The notes beneath the pieces were generated by a model. The model made no database searches, was not told the origin of the DNA, and worked only from the letters and a program-made list of their open reading frames with translations. From Prochilodus magdalenae (taxonomy: Eukaryota > Chordata > Actinopteri > Characiformes > Prochilodontidae), in the NCBI GenBank assembly GCA_024036415.1, contig JAMWET010003871.1:535501-599500 (forward strand): a DNA stretch of 64,000 nt, read 5' to 3'. A program made the position numbers and the translations under genes. Of this stretch, positions 23,409-34,700 are shown in pieces. Every line of letters starts with the position of its first letter. Position 1 is the first letter of the stretch.

Positions 23409-26400
23409 GTCTTAACGGATTTGATAGATTCTGGGAACCAGCACCAACTTTAGCACAAGCACTGGAACTAAGTTGTGGAAAAGGGGTAACCGAGTGCTTG
23501 GATGTCACGTGGTCTACCGGGGCGATTTAATGCAGGGGGTTACCTGGGCTGAAACCCAGGGGCGCAGATTAATTCAGTCAGCCAATCATTAATTCTGATT
23601 GGCTGTTTTATTTTCTTTCTGTTGTGTATGTATTTACATCCTAAATTCAAATTTCCGTTTTTGTTGACAGTTAAGTCTAAAATACACTTTAAATCAATTT
23701 TAATAGCGATGTTATCAAAAATAGCTCCCTTATTATAACATTAGCTCATAGTCCAAAATCCACCCACTACACCACCATCACACACCATGTTATATATGGT
23801 GTTCAATTTTGCCACTGTAAAAATGAAGACGGCTTCTCTCCACAATGCTGGATAAAACGGCTTTAAGAAAAGGAGATTCACACTGAACTGGGTAAAGTGG
23901 TTAATGCTGTGAGTGGCTAACGTTGTTCAGTATCCTACCCCAATCAGTTCCACGATCCGCCATCGCTGTAAAAATGTCCATTGGGAAGAATGGAGATGAC
24001 TCTCCCTCTCTACATGGCTCTGAACCGACTGACTACAGGTTATTTAATAGAATGGAGAAAGAATATTTAGTCAGGAGATTAAAAACTGATTACTCTTCTT
24101 AGCTTTCGCTGTGTTATGGTCAGTCAAACCTTCACCGCAACCGCTGCAGCCGTTAGGTCTTTATGCGCGCGCCAGTGTTTGAATTCAAAACTCGAGAAGC
24201 GGTTTTAAGGTGGAACTGAAGGTTTAAAAGTCAGACCCCGTCGTTTAGAGAGTGAAAAAATAACACCTCCGCTGTCACATGAGGAATTAAAGGTAGGGCC
24301 TGAACAGATAATGTTTATCTCTCCGTGATCAGGTTTTTAGGTTTGCTGTGTACATGTCAGGTGTCCGTGTTAACAGGCTAGGTATGTGGTCTGTGTTTGT
24401 GAAGCGGACGCTGCTTCATAGTGAAGGTTCTCCAGGTTAGTTTTCTGACATCATGTTTACATTAATATACTGGATTAATCACGTTTTGTACTCAAACTCG
24501 TTGTTTCCGAGCTAAAAGACAAGAGTGAGGCTGAAACTGGCTTCTTATTTGCGAGTTTCGTATTTAAATTCTCCGGTCCACCTTAAATTGTGCAGCACTT
24601 ACAGGCTCTGTGTAACGTAGGGTTAGCGCTTGGATGTGGCACCGTTTAAGGTGGAACGGGAAACTCAGCTTAGTTGGGGAACAGACTGGCTGATTAGTGC
24701 AAATGTCTAATACCACAGAGGTCTAATGATCTCTGTGGATTTTAGCGGTTTGGTTTTTGGTTTAAGTTCGTACAGCCATATTTGGCCGTGCGGAAGCCAC
24801 TAGCGTTATTGTCATCCAGGGACGTTTTGTAATTAAAAAAAAAAAAAAAAAGTTTATAAACTTAATGACGTTTCAAGCCTTAAAAGTCACACAACTCAGT
24901 TCTCCTAATTTTTTTTAATGGTGTACAGCGTGTAAGCTACCGAGCTGCTGCTATAACGCAGTGGTGATTCTCATATCAGAGGACGCGGGTGGTCGGTGAC
25001 TGGACCTATAGGTGGTGCGTTTGCGTCGCCGGATGAAAGATGTACACTAGACCGGACCTGTAGTCCCAGATCCCACAGCAGGTTAAGGCGCTCCCTGGGT
25101 GCGTACGATTGGTCCACATTATCTACAGATGGTTCACTGGCTCCATATAGAAGGTATATTTCTTTCTCGTATAAACTAGCCCTGCAGTGTTCAAGACATT
25201 GACACCATTCAACTTCAAATTGTTCGTTCTGATCAGGAATGGCATGCTTGTATACAGCTTTTTGATCAGATGCACTTTTCTGAGCAGCAATGAATTTTTT
25301 AGGATTTAATTTTTTCCCATTAAGAATGAATGAAATGGAAAAGTTGATTCCCTTCTACTGTACCTCTGCTGGACCCAGCGACACAGTTTCTGACACACCA
25401 TCTCAGGGCAGACCCCCAAGCACGAATTCGGTGTTGGTTCAACCTGCACTCGTCTGTTTGTCTTTTTATCCCTCTGTCTCTCCATTGAGTCCCATTAATT
25501 TTTCCCCCATTTCAAACTTTATTGTGTCCTTTAACCATTTACAGTCACCAAACTGCATTTACTCATATAGGCAAACCTCCATGCTGTAATCCACAGCCAT
25601 ACTGACCCACACTCCTCTATGTGTTGTTTTTCATCCCTTGTTTCTCCGGTAGCAACTGCACGCTGACAGGAAGTGGGAAATGCACTTTTCTAGGTAAAAT
25701 TGTGGCTCTGTGAATTCCAGTTTTCAAGCTTGATATAAAAATTACAAATCTTAGTCAGGATGTTGTGTTTACAAGGTATAAATGCTGGTATGGACCAGTC
25801 TGACCTGAAGCCTGTACTAGTCTGGATGCTTATGTGTGCACAGTAAAGAGCTTCATTCTGCATCTTGAACCCCTGGCTATGTCCTTGCCCTAGAAAACAG
25901 CCTTGCCTGCACGAATGCAATTGCATTAATCAAAAACGTTCAGTTTGGCTTTTGCATGCTCTGTTTGGTTACACACTCTCTGGGTTGCATTTGGAGGGCA
26001 TTCTGATTCTAAGAACCTGAAGTTCTTACATAGAGAGGCTTCATGTTTCTGCATAATGCTCTTAGTTGGCTGTATCTGAAACCGAGTCTTTAGTAACAAG
26101 GAGGGAAGATCATTTCCATCTGCTTTGTTTGTGAATGTTAACCTCTTCCACTGAATGTGCAGTCATTGTCTTCATTTTCATATTGCTTAATATGTAACAG
26201 TCCTTAGCCTGGCCTGCTGAAAATATGCTGACATTGACCCACCAGCTGTGTCATGTTAGCTCTTTGAGCTTGTATAGTACTTCTTGAAAGTCAGAGAAAG
26301 GTCCTTCATGCCATTAATCACAAGTTATTCATTCATTCCTCACATTGTTCAAGTTTCAGTGTGTGCATTCTTTGGATTCGTTACAGCTTCTATTCTTTCC

Positions 26401-27895
26401 AGGTGACTTGAGTTCAGTTTTTTACAGATCTCTGCAGTCACACCTCCAGCGATTAGTCTTAGAAGTAGCATTTTCTATTTCTTATGATCCAAGTAATCCC
26501 GGGTGATGCTGAGGACTGGACTTGGTCAATGGTCAGTCCATTGTTCTGAGAACACCAGAATGGAGTTTGTTGAATGTGTCGGTCTCCATTTCTCAGTGAG
26601 GAGTTTCTTGAACAGCTACACATCCTTTCAGAACTCTCTAGCTTTGAGGTGTCTTTTCGCAGTGGATGGTGGACAGAAACACTTGTTGATATATTCAGAT
26701 CTGAAGTAAGAGTGTTGCATGCTCTTTTCTCTCTTAAACATGTTGTTTATCTGGTGGTGCAAGATTTGGTCCCATTTTAATTCATTTTTCTAAATTATTT
26801 TTCTGAAACACCTGTTTTTTCCACTTTCCACTCTTTCTTATGCAAGTGGGTTATCTTACATCTAATCTGAAATCTCTTGAAATTAATACCAACTTTATTT
26901 AATGGCTGTTTAGGCTGGAAGTTATGAATGGTGGAGTTTTGTGCAGTACTTCATTTGGTTAGTTTTAGATTGTAGGTTTAAACATTTGGTTTAAAGACCC
27001 GTTATGTTTTGGATTCCAAGCCCTTTTTTGACCATGTAAAAATGTAGGTTGGGGCTTCAGCCAGATTCCTGAGGTTTTTAGAGACATATGGATGCCTTAT
27101 TGATGTCTTGTGCATTGTGTTTTGCATTCCATTTACATTGTTTATCCTAGAAAATGATACAGTTTGTTCCCACTGGCTGTACCTTGGGCGCACCGAATGA
27201 TGCAGTTATTGTGAAAATACAATCCCATTAGCTTCGTTGTTCCTTTTCAAAACTAAAGAAGATCCTAAATACATCTCTGTAAAATTGTGGAAATTATTAT
27301 TTCAGTGGAAAGCTGGTTTTGGATCACATGCAATTCCTTTGAGCAATTGTATGTTCTTAGGACGTGGGAATTCGTTTGGTTGGACCTGTTTTTCCACCTG
27401 CTTGTATTCACTTGTTTGATGTGTTCTGCGTTTTTCCTTAGTGCTTCACTTCTATAAAGGCATAAAACTAACCTAGCTAAAGTTTACAGTGGTGATGGAT
27501 AGGAACCAGATGTCTGAATTGTTTAATACCCCTTTTATATGAAATGTGTGTGAGTATACTGTCTGATGCGTAAGAGATTCATGAACCTAGACAAACCCAT
27601 TCAGATGAGGTGTTTGGTCTAATTTCTTTAATAGTGTAGTGATACATGCAGGGCATTAAAAGGCAAGAGAGTCCAACTGAACTTTTACCACAATTTTTTT
27701 AGGATTGCATATGAAAGCTGAACAGACAGTAGAATGGCTAGGTGTTTTAGATTGTACATAATATGTCTAAGTTTGTGTTGTAGAATTTGGTGCCTGGTTC
27801 ATATCACCACAAAAAACTGGAAAGTTCTATATGATAACTAATCAAAAAGAATAAATGATTATAAATTTATAAATTGATACAAAGATCATGATTTA
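23409..27895. other. Intergenic, no gene recognised
   Basis: AT-rich DNA with scattered TTAAGGTGGAAC-type fragments around 24200-24660 (MITE-like debris) and a 16-base A run at 24836. A dispersed repeat related to 34170-34320 and 48100-48360 spans about 26510-26860. Short frames here lack codon bias or family matches. Confidence 0.6.
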
Positions 27896-28825
27896 AAGAC
27901 CCTATTTCTAAAAAAGCTGGGACAGTTAGTAAAATGTGAAAAATGAATGCTGTGCTTTGTTTATTCTCTTGAACCTTTATTTAACCGACAAAAATAGAAA
28001 GAAAAGACAATTTCACTGACCAACTTGACCCTTCTGAAAGTGCATGACCTTCCTGCCCTCAGACAGCATTGCAGGAGAAATTGTCATGCTACTATGTTAT
28101 ATATAGCCGCATGGGCTGAGGGGTACCTTGGAGAACTGTTGTCACTTAACACACAGTCTACTGCTATATCAAGAAATGCAATTTGAAACTTTGTTACTTA
28201 AGAAAGACAAACATTAATTTAATGCAAAACACTGCAGAGTTCTCTGGGCCCAAGCTCATCTCTCAGCGGAAACATGTGCTGTGGTCAGATGAGTCTGTGT
28301 TTTAGCTTGTTTTAATAAAGGTTTGGACATCCTTTGTGCCAAAGACATAGTAAAGCATCCAGACTTTTTTTAGTGAAAGGTGAAAAAAACAACTTATGTC
28401 ATTGTATGGGGCAGGCATCAGTTACCACAGCATGGGTGACCTGCATATATGTAAGAGTACCACTGATGTGGAGGTGTGTATTGGGATTTCAGAGAGACAT
28501 ATTCTGTTATCAAGATGCCTTTTACACAGGAAATCCATGATTATTTCAGGAAGGCAATGCAAGGCCCCACTCTGCATGTGCTACAACAGCATGCAACAGC
28601 AACAGTTAGTGCTTGACTGGCCTGCCTCTAATCCAAATGGGTCTGCTACTGGAAATGTATGGCTCATCATTAAGAGGAGAATCAGATGAGAGCTGAGAAT
28701 CTGAGGTTGTGTTTCACGCAATAATGTGTCAAAAGTCCACTCACAAAACTGCAACAATAAGTATCCTCAGTTCCCAAACAAAGCTGAGGTAACACAGTAG
28801 TAAACATGCACCTGTATCAAGTTTC
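27896..28825 (+). mobile_element. Degenerate DNA transposon, second copy with DDE-region remnant
   Basis: Begins CCTATTTCTAAAAAAGCTGG GACAG, the same end type as the 11989 element. At 28396-28680 a frame keeps GDLHICKSTTDVEV, IGISERHILLSR, then LVLDWPASNP and NVWLIIKRRIR. These correspond to the DDE domain of fish Tc1/mariner-type transposases (GDLHI, LDWPA.SPDL, IENVW.IKR patterns). The acidic SPDLSPIE segment is replaced by NPNGSATG, so it is inactive. The end follows CCTCAGTTCCCAAAC and AACACAGTAGTAAAC. Confidence 0.7.
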
Positions 28826-31450
28826 TTTGATTGTAGTTCAGTTGTCATATTCTATAATATATTTTTATACATAAGGATAAATATACTTACAGCGAAATCA
28901 TGATATCTCAATCCAGCTCTGTGACAGTGTGCATTATGGAGGTGTGGCAATACACTGTGAAAAATGGATTTTATTAATCGTGCTGTCTATTTCAGCTGCA
29001 CTATTTAAACACCAACATTGTAAATGATCAGCACTAATCAGCACCTCGCTCCAGGTCTCCTTCAGTCACCCTGCCGTATTGTAAATCGAAAGTTGATTAC
29101 AGCAACATGACTACAGTCAAAAAGTTTTTTTATTCAGATTTTTTTTCAGACTATTAAATGAATACCAAATAGTGATCCCTTTGTCATGAATCAAATCTGG
29201 ACTGAGTAATATCCTCATAGTATGTTGATAAAATTTTAAATTTTAATATCTGAAGAAAAAAAACAGTTCTGGTATATGACATCCTCATGAACCTCGACAA
29301 AAACTGCTATATGTTGTATGTTAATTGTTGCATGTTTGATTTTGTCCTATTTAATGAACTGGCCAATTTTTTTGTGCATGACGGTATAGAAAACTTCCAT
29401 GCTTACAAGTGTCTCCGAACCTTTGACACCCATACTGCTGTATGCTCCATGCTCTGACACACGTATAAGGATGATTTAGATATAAATATGGAAGCCCTAA
29501 AATAGAACTTGACAGGAAATAGTACAATACAACAGTTAAAAAGTCATCAGCCCACTGCGCTATTGTCTGTCACGGACTGCTGCTCCTATCAGTTCCATGA
29601 AGTGGTTAATACTTAACTCCCATGCATATTAGAGATGAATGTTGGGTTTGTGACCAGGAAAAACTTAGCTTTTATAAAAGAGCCCCATCCAGCGTACAAT
29701 AAAGATTTTTGTGTATCTGGAACTGCATGGCAGGCACAGAATGTTGTTTTGGCATGCTAGTATTGTTTCAGGCCTACCAACAATGCTAACCTCTGTCCAA
29801 CTCTGAGTCTGTGTCTGGACACATTAGACTGGGGCTTTATTCTAATGTGTCCAGCAAACAAAGGCTCCATGAGTAAGAATCGCAAATTAGGTCCGTAGCA
29901 TATTCGGCGGTCATAGATGGCTAAAAGTCGTTTCAGTCATATGAGTTTGACTGTATATCATTTACCTCTTTAAAGATCCTGCCTTAAAGATGAATTCTAC
30001 TCTGTGTTAGAAAAATCAATCTTTAGCCTTTTGCAGACATTTGCAAAGTAGTATTAAACATTGCTGTGAGGATTTGATTGTAGTCTGAAAAGTATTAAGT
30101 GCTGATGCTGGAAGATCAGTTGTGGATCATTTCAGTTCATCCCAAAGGTAATAGATGGAGCTCCATCACTTTAGAGAACATGATTCCATTACTCGAATGT
30201 TTGTTCGTTGACTTACAAATGGGAAAAGTCATGATATCACAGCAAATAATAAAAAAATTTGAAAGGAATTGATTGTATTACTCACAAATAGTAATAATGG
30301 ACACATATCAACATTGTACTCATAAAGAAATAAATCATTCAGGTGAGAAATGAAACTTAACACCACTCACAAGACTCAATAAAATCTGCAAGGTTTCGGT
30401 TTATATCCAGTCAGCTGTAGAATTTTATGGAGGAACAAGTGCTGAATAGTGGAACTCACTGTCAGAGCAGGTTTCTGATGTAGATTCAGGTGATATGCAA
30501 AATCAGGGTACACCCGTGAGTCATATATCTTTGGGTAATCTGAATTTATAATGCACCTGCATAATCTGATTACTATCTTTCTTCCTGTAACACTGTAATA
30601 CAGTTACTTTTCTTTTCCTGTATTGCATAGTTCTGTTGCATGTCTCCCATTACTGCCTCATTTAAACCTAAAAAGTTCTTTGGCATTTTACACAGCATTC
30701 TGTAGCACAGCATTAAATCCTTCAGCGTTAAAAGAATTCACCATTCCATATAGTTTTCATGTTTCCATTCAGAAATCTTCTTTTATTACAATGCCCAGCA
30801 AACTTAGGGAATCCCTAGCCACTGATTTACAGGCTAATAAATATAGCCAAACTAGCATTAGTGTAATGCGTATCCTGGTCAGTGAACAAAACTGTAAAGG
30901 AAACTGTGATTCTGTCATTTTATTCAGGACAGGTTGGATGCAGCAACAAGAAGCCTTGTCAAGATAGACAGCTTACTAATATTTTTGAATGAGGATTTGA
31001 AGACATTTTGATGTATGTATTTGAGTATTTGAGTATTTGGTGATGCATCATAAATGTTAACAAATGTTGTCGGCTCCAAAAGACAGGCCATCCCTAAAAA
31101 TTCTTTTCAAATTAATAATAAGTTCTGAGAAATACTTTTACTTTCCAGATACATCCTCAGAAGCGGGTTTTCCAGCTGTATTGCAGCACCACTGTAGGAG
31201 GCACATAAGAAAACAGCTGCTCCTTTAATACTTTATAACGCTGTTCTTTAACACGTGATAAAATGTCATTTTCTTTATTACTTGAAAACGTTATCATTTT
31301 CTATATGCGCTGCACACAAGCCTGCTTTAACAGACATTACTATTATTTCTTTCGGCCATAGCTCTAAACAGGGACTTACTTCGTCAAATCCACAAGCCTT
31401 CCTATACAGCAGTGCCGCTTTTGTTCAAACTGCATATAGGTCAAGAAACA
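28826..31450. other. Region upstream of paqr6, no feature recognised
   Basis: AT-rich, mostly unique-looking sequence. I see no exon with convincing splice signals and no clear mobile element. Confidence 0.6.
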
Positions 31451-31548
31451 AATCTCTCTCTCTCTGTCTCTCTCTGTTTCTCTCTCTGTCTCTGTCTCTC
31501 TCTCTCTCTCTCTCCCTTGTTCTCTCTCTCCCCCTCTCTTTCTCTCTG
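31451..31548 (+). repeat. CT microsatellite forming an extended polypyrimidine tract
   Basis: Nearly pure CT/TCTG repeats of about 100 bases end directly in the TGCAG acceptor before the paqr6 first coding exon. It is likely to be length-polymorphic and might affect splicing or promoter structure. Confidence 0.9.
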
Positions 31549-31551
31549 CAG

Positions 31552-31748
31552 TGTTTCCTGTGTGGAGAGGGGCAGGCGGGGGCCCGGGTTGGGGCTGGCC
31601 TCGCTATATAGGATGGGAGGCCGGCGAAGGGGAGGCTGAGCCGTGGGGCTTTGACTGCCCTGTCTGGTGCATGCTGTGTCGTGGAGGGAAGGAGCGACTG
31701 AAACAGGCGTGCCAGAGAGGGAGGGAGGCGCTCCAGCTAGCCGGAAAC
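31552..31748 (+). other. paqr6: paqr6 5' untranslated part of first coding exon
   Basis: GC-rich sequence stands out from AT-rich surroundings and runs without a break into the paqr6 start codon. On its left edge is a long CT tract ending in TCTCTCTGCAG (AG at 31550-31551), an excellent splice acceptor, so it may be joined to an upstream non-coding exon. A TATATA box lies inside it at 31605-31610, so transcription might instead begin here. A short upstream ORF of eight residues starts at 31613, and the paqr6 frame itself stays open upstream, with an in-frame ATG at 31671 that would add 26 residues (MLCRGGKERLKQ...). Confidence 0.6.
31604..31611 (+). promoter_or_regulatory. Possible TATA box upstream of paqr6 start
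   Basis: CTATATAGG lies in a GC-rich setting about 140 bases before the paqr6 ATG, which would place a transcription start near 31635. It competes with the alternative that this segment is an internal exon entered through the splice acceptor at 31551. The sequence alone does not decide. Confidence 0.35.
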
Positions 31749-34700
31749 ATGCTGCGAATCAAATTACCCCGCCTATTTGACAACCACCAGGTGCCTAAGG
31801 TGGGCTTCAGTTATTATGGTCCTACAGTAATTGCTGCTGTACAGCTGTAACGTGCAACACTTCTGCAGTAGTAGTCACCAAAGATCAAATGTGCACAGTC
31901 TTCCTCCCGTAAACCAAGACATCCTTTTTCTTCCTTTATAAAGTCTTTATAAAACCTCAAGTCCACATATGTATTAATCTCTAACAGACACACTTAAGTT
32001 GTTTCTGACATTGTTTGAATATGTTTATAAATGTATCTATAAAGACTGTGCTAATTTTCACCATGGTTTGAAAATCTGGGACGTCCAACCATGAAAATGT
32101 GAACAACAGTTTGATGTGAAATACCTCAGTTTAGAGAAATGTACCAAACCTGTGGAAGTGAATGGAACCAGGCATCTGGTGTTCAATGTCTCACAAAAAA
32201 GTTCATAAATTAAATAGTTACAAATACACTGCCTGATGTGTGACACCTTGTTACATTTACATTTACATTTACATTTAAGGCATTTAGCAGACGCTCTTAT
32301 CCAGAGCGACTTACAACAGTGCTTAGTGTTCCGATGGATAATATTCCAGCTAGTACAGGAAGTTTAGAGCCTAGAACTCACCATGAGCTCAGACACTGCC
32401 CGAACAGGGGCCTCTGCTGGTACCTAGAGATTAATACACAGACATAGAGCAAGTAAACCATTACCTGGCAACCCCAACCCAGTGCTCATTCCTATAGAGA
32501 ACAAAAGGTCATTATAAGTGCAATACAACACACACAATATACACCTCTACTAGAGCTCACTCACTTAAGTGCATTACGAAGAGATGGGTCTTCAGTCTGC
32601 GTTTGAAGACCGCAAGAGACTCCGCTGTTCTGACGCTCAGAGGGAGTTCGTTCCACCATCTGGAAGCCAGGACAGAGAGGAGTCTCTGTTGTTTATGATA
32701 GAATAAGATTCTGGCATGAAATGTATGTTTATAATGGCATCGTGGCAGAGGTACAAGCTGAGGATTGCATGGCAAAATAAAAAACCTAAAAGAAAACTTA
32801 ATATACATGAGTGTATGTGTATCACTTGAGTAGACAACCCAAACGCTGGTTCCATTCACCACCAGTGTAAGGGGAAATTATGTTTACAACTGAACCAACA
32901 ATTTATGTAGAAATTGTGAAAATTCAATGGAATTTGGTGGAAAGCTTAAACCATCCCTGAGAAATCCGTATCCTTCCTAGAACTCTGTGGTGAAAATAAA
33001 TAACAAATTATACCAAACAGTGAAACTATACTAACAAGCTTTCTTGGGATTTGGTTCCGTGCCAAGATTATATCCGATTGTGTGTCACATGATTTGCAGA
33101 CATATTTTAATGCAGGTTTCTGTTTGCATGTTGCATATGTGTTTCAGGTTTTTCGAGAAGATAGCATCATATCTGGCTACCGGCACCCTCAAAGCTCAGC
33201 CCTGGACTGCATCCTCAGCAGTTTTCAGATGACAAATGAAACAGTCAATATCTGGACCCACTTCCTTCCAACCTGGTGAGAGATCCAGTCCAACGTGTGC
33301 TTTTCATTCTTGGCTTAGCACTTGGCTAGTCAGCTTAGAGGCTTTGGAGAGAAGTAGGCTGAGTTATGTAATATTGTAGTTTATAGTGCTACAGTGCATA
33401 CTGGCTTATTTAATAGACCAAGGTCAGCAAAGCTTTGCAGTCTTAGTCAAGCTAATATCTGATTTAATAAGGCTGTTACTGCATTACTTGGCAGCTACAG
33501 TAAACATGGTTTATCATGTCTGCCAGTAATAACTGGGTCAGATGGGAGGGAAAATTGTTTGATATCCTAATAACCCCACTTCATCTTCGTGCTGATCAGA
33601 CCGCAACAATATTGGAATGTTAGAATCAGTTATGATCATTGTAAAGCTAATGGCATTCGTTCCTAAATCTAATTGTCTGAGCATGTTTTTGTGCATTATG
33701 GAAACACATACAGTGCTATAAAAACATCTGAGGGTCACTTTGCCAGACTGTCTAGCGAGAGTCTGGTACCTTTTGTCACTGAGTGTGGCCAGTAACCGCC
33801 TACTGCTGCAGGAAAAGGGAAATTCGACTGACATGCAAAATAACCAATCACAAGCTGCTTATTGGCTTGACGTATAGAAAGAGGTAATCTTACATACATA
33901 AATATAAACTGTCCCTCTGGAAACACAGAAGTATAGGATGGGCATCTGAGACTAAGAGTAAGACTTCTGTTCACTAGGCCGAACTTAACTGGAACACCAA
34001 CACTTTGATTAGCGGTGGATCAGTGCAAAACCATACACCAACATGCGTATACGCGCAGGTGCAGATAGCCTTTTGGAATTCAGCTGACCAGGCTAATGAA
34101 GATATTAGACTGCAAGTCTGCTTGTGGGTGGATTGACTGTGGCTGAGACTAGCTTTGAGTTAGCGTTAGCATGGATTTGTCTTCTCACAGTGGAAAGATG
34201 GATAGAAACTCACATCTGAAGTAAGAAAGGAGCTTTTTTCCCTTCTTAAAAATAAAACCTGAACATGCTGTTTATCTGATGGGGACAGTGTGATGTGTGA
34301 TGGTGGTCTACCAGGTTGTAAGAAGTCTCATATTAATCAAAGAAATCAGGTAAATGATTAACTTTTGCACAGTACTATGTCATACTGAACACATTCATTA
34401 AATTCATCATTGGTCTGCCATTGTGCTGGAAAGTGTGATTGTGTCATGTTGTAATTATTAATAATATTGTGTAATCACTATTTATTATTATTTTAAGCTT
34501 CTATTAAATAGTGTATTTTTTCCTTAGTAGAAAAGCTTCATATTCTGCATTACAACTTACTGTCACAGACTTCTGGTAAATTGTTTTCTAATAATACAAT
34601 AACCATTATAATTACTTTAGATTTTTTTTAAACGTACATATCCACTAAACAGTTCCTTCTCCCCACGTCTGTATACTCACGGTGTTGCTAATATTGGAGA

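Noticed and set aside
28396..28689. Intact transposase gene
   Set aside because: The key acidic segment is lost and no full-length frame exists; a dead copy.
32557..32862. Host gene ending RRLKTHLF
   Set aside because: The C-terminal end of a LINE ORF with the LINE 3' UTR and tail directly after it.
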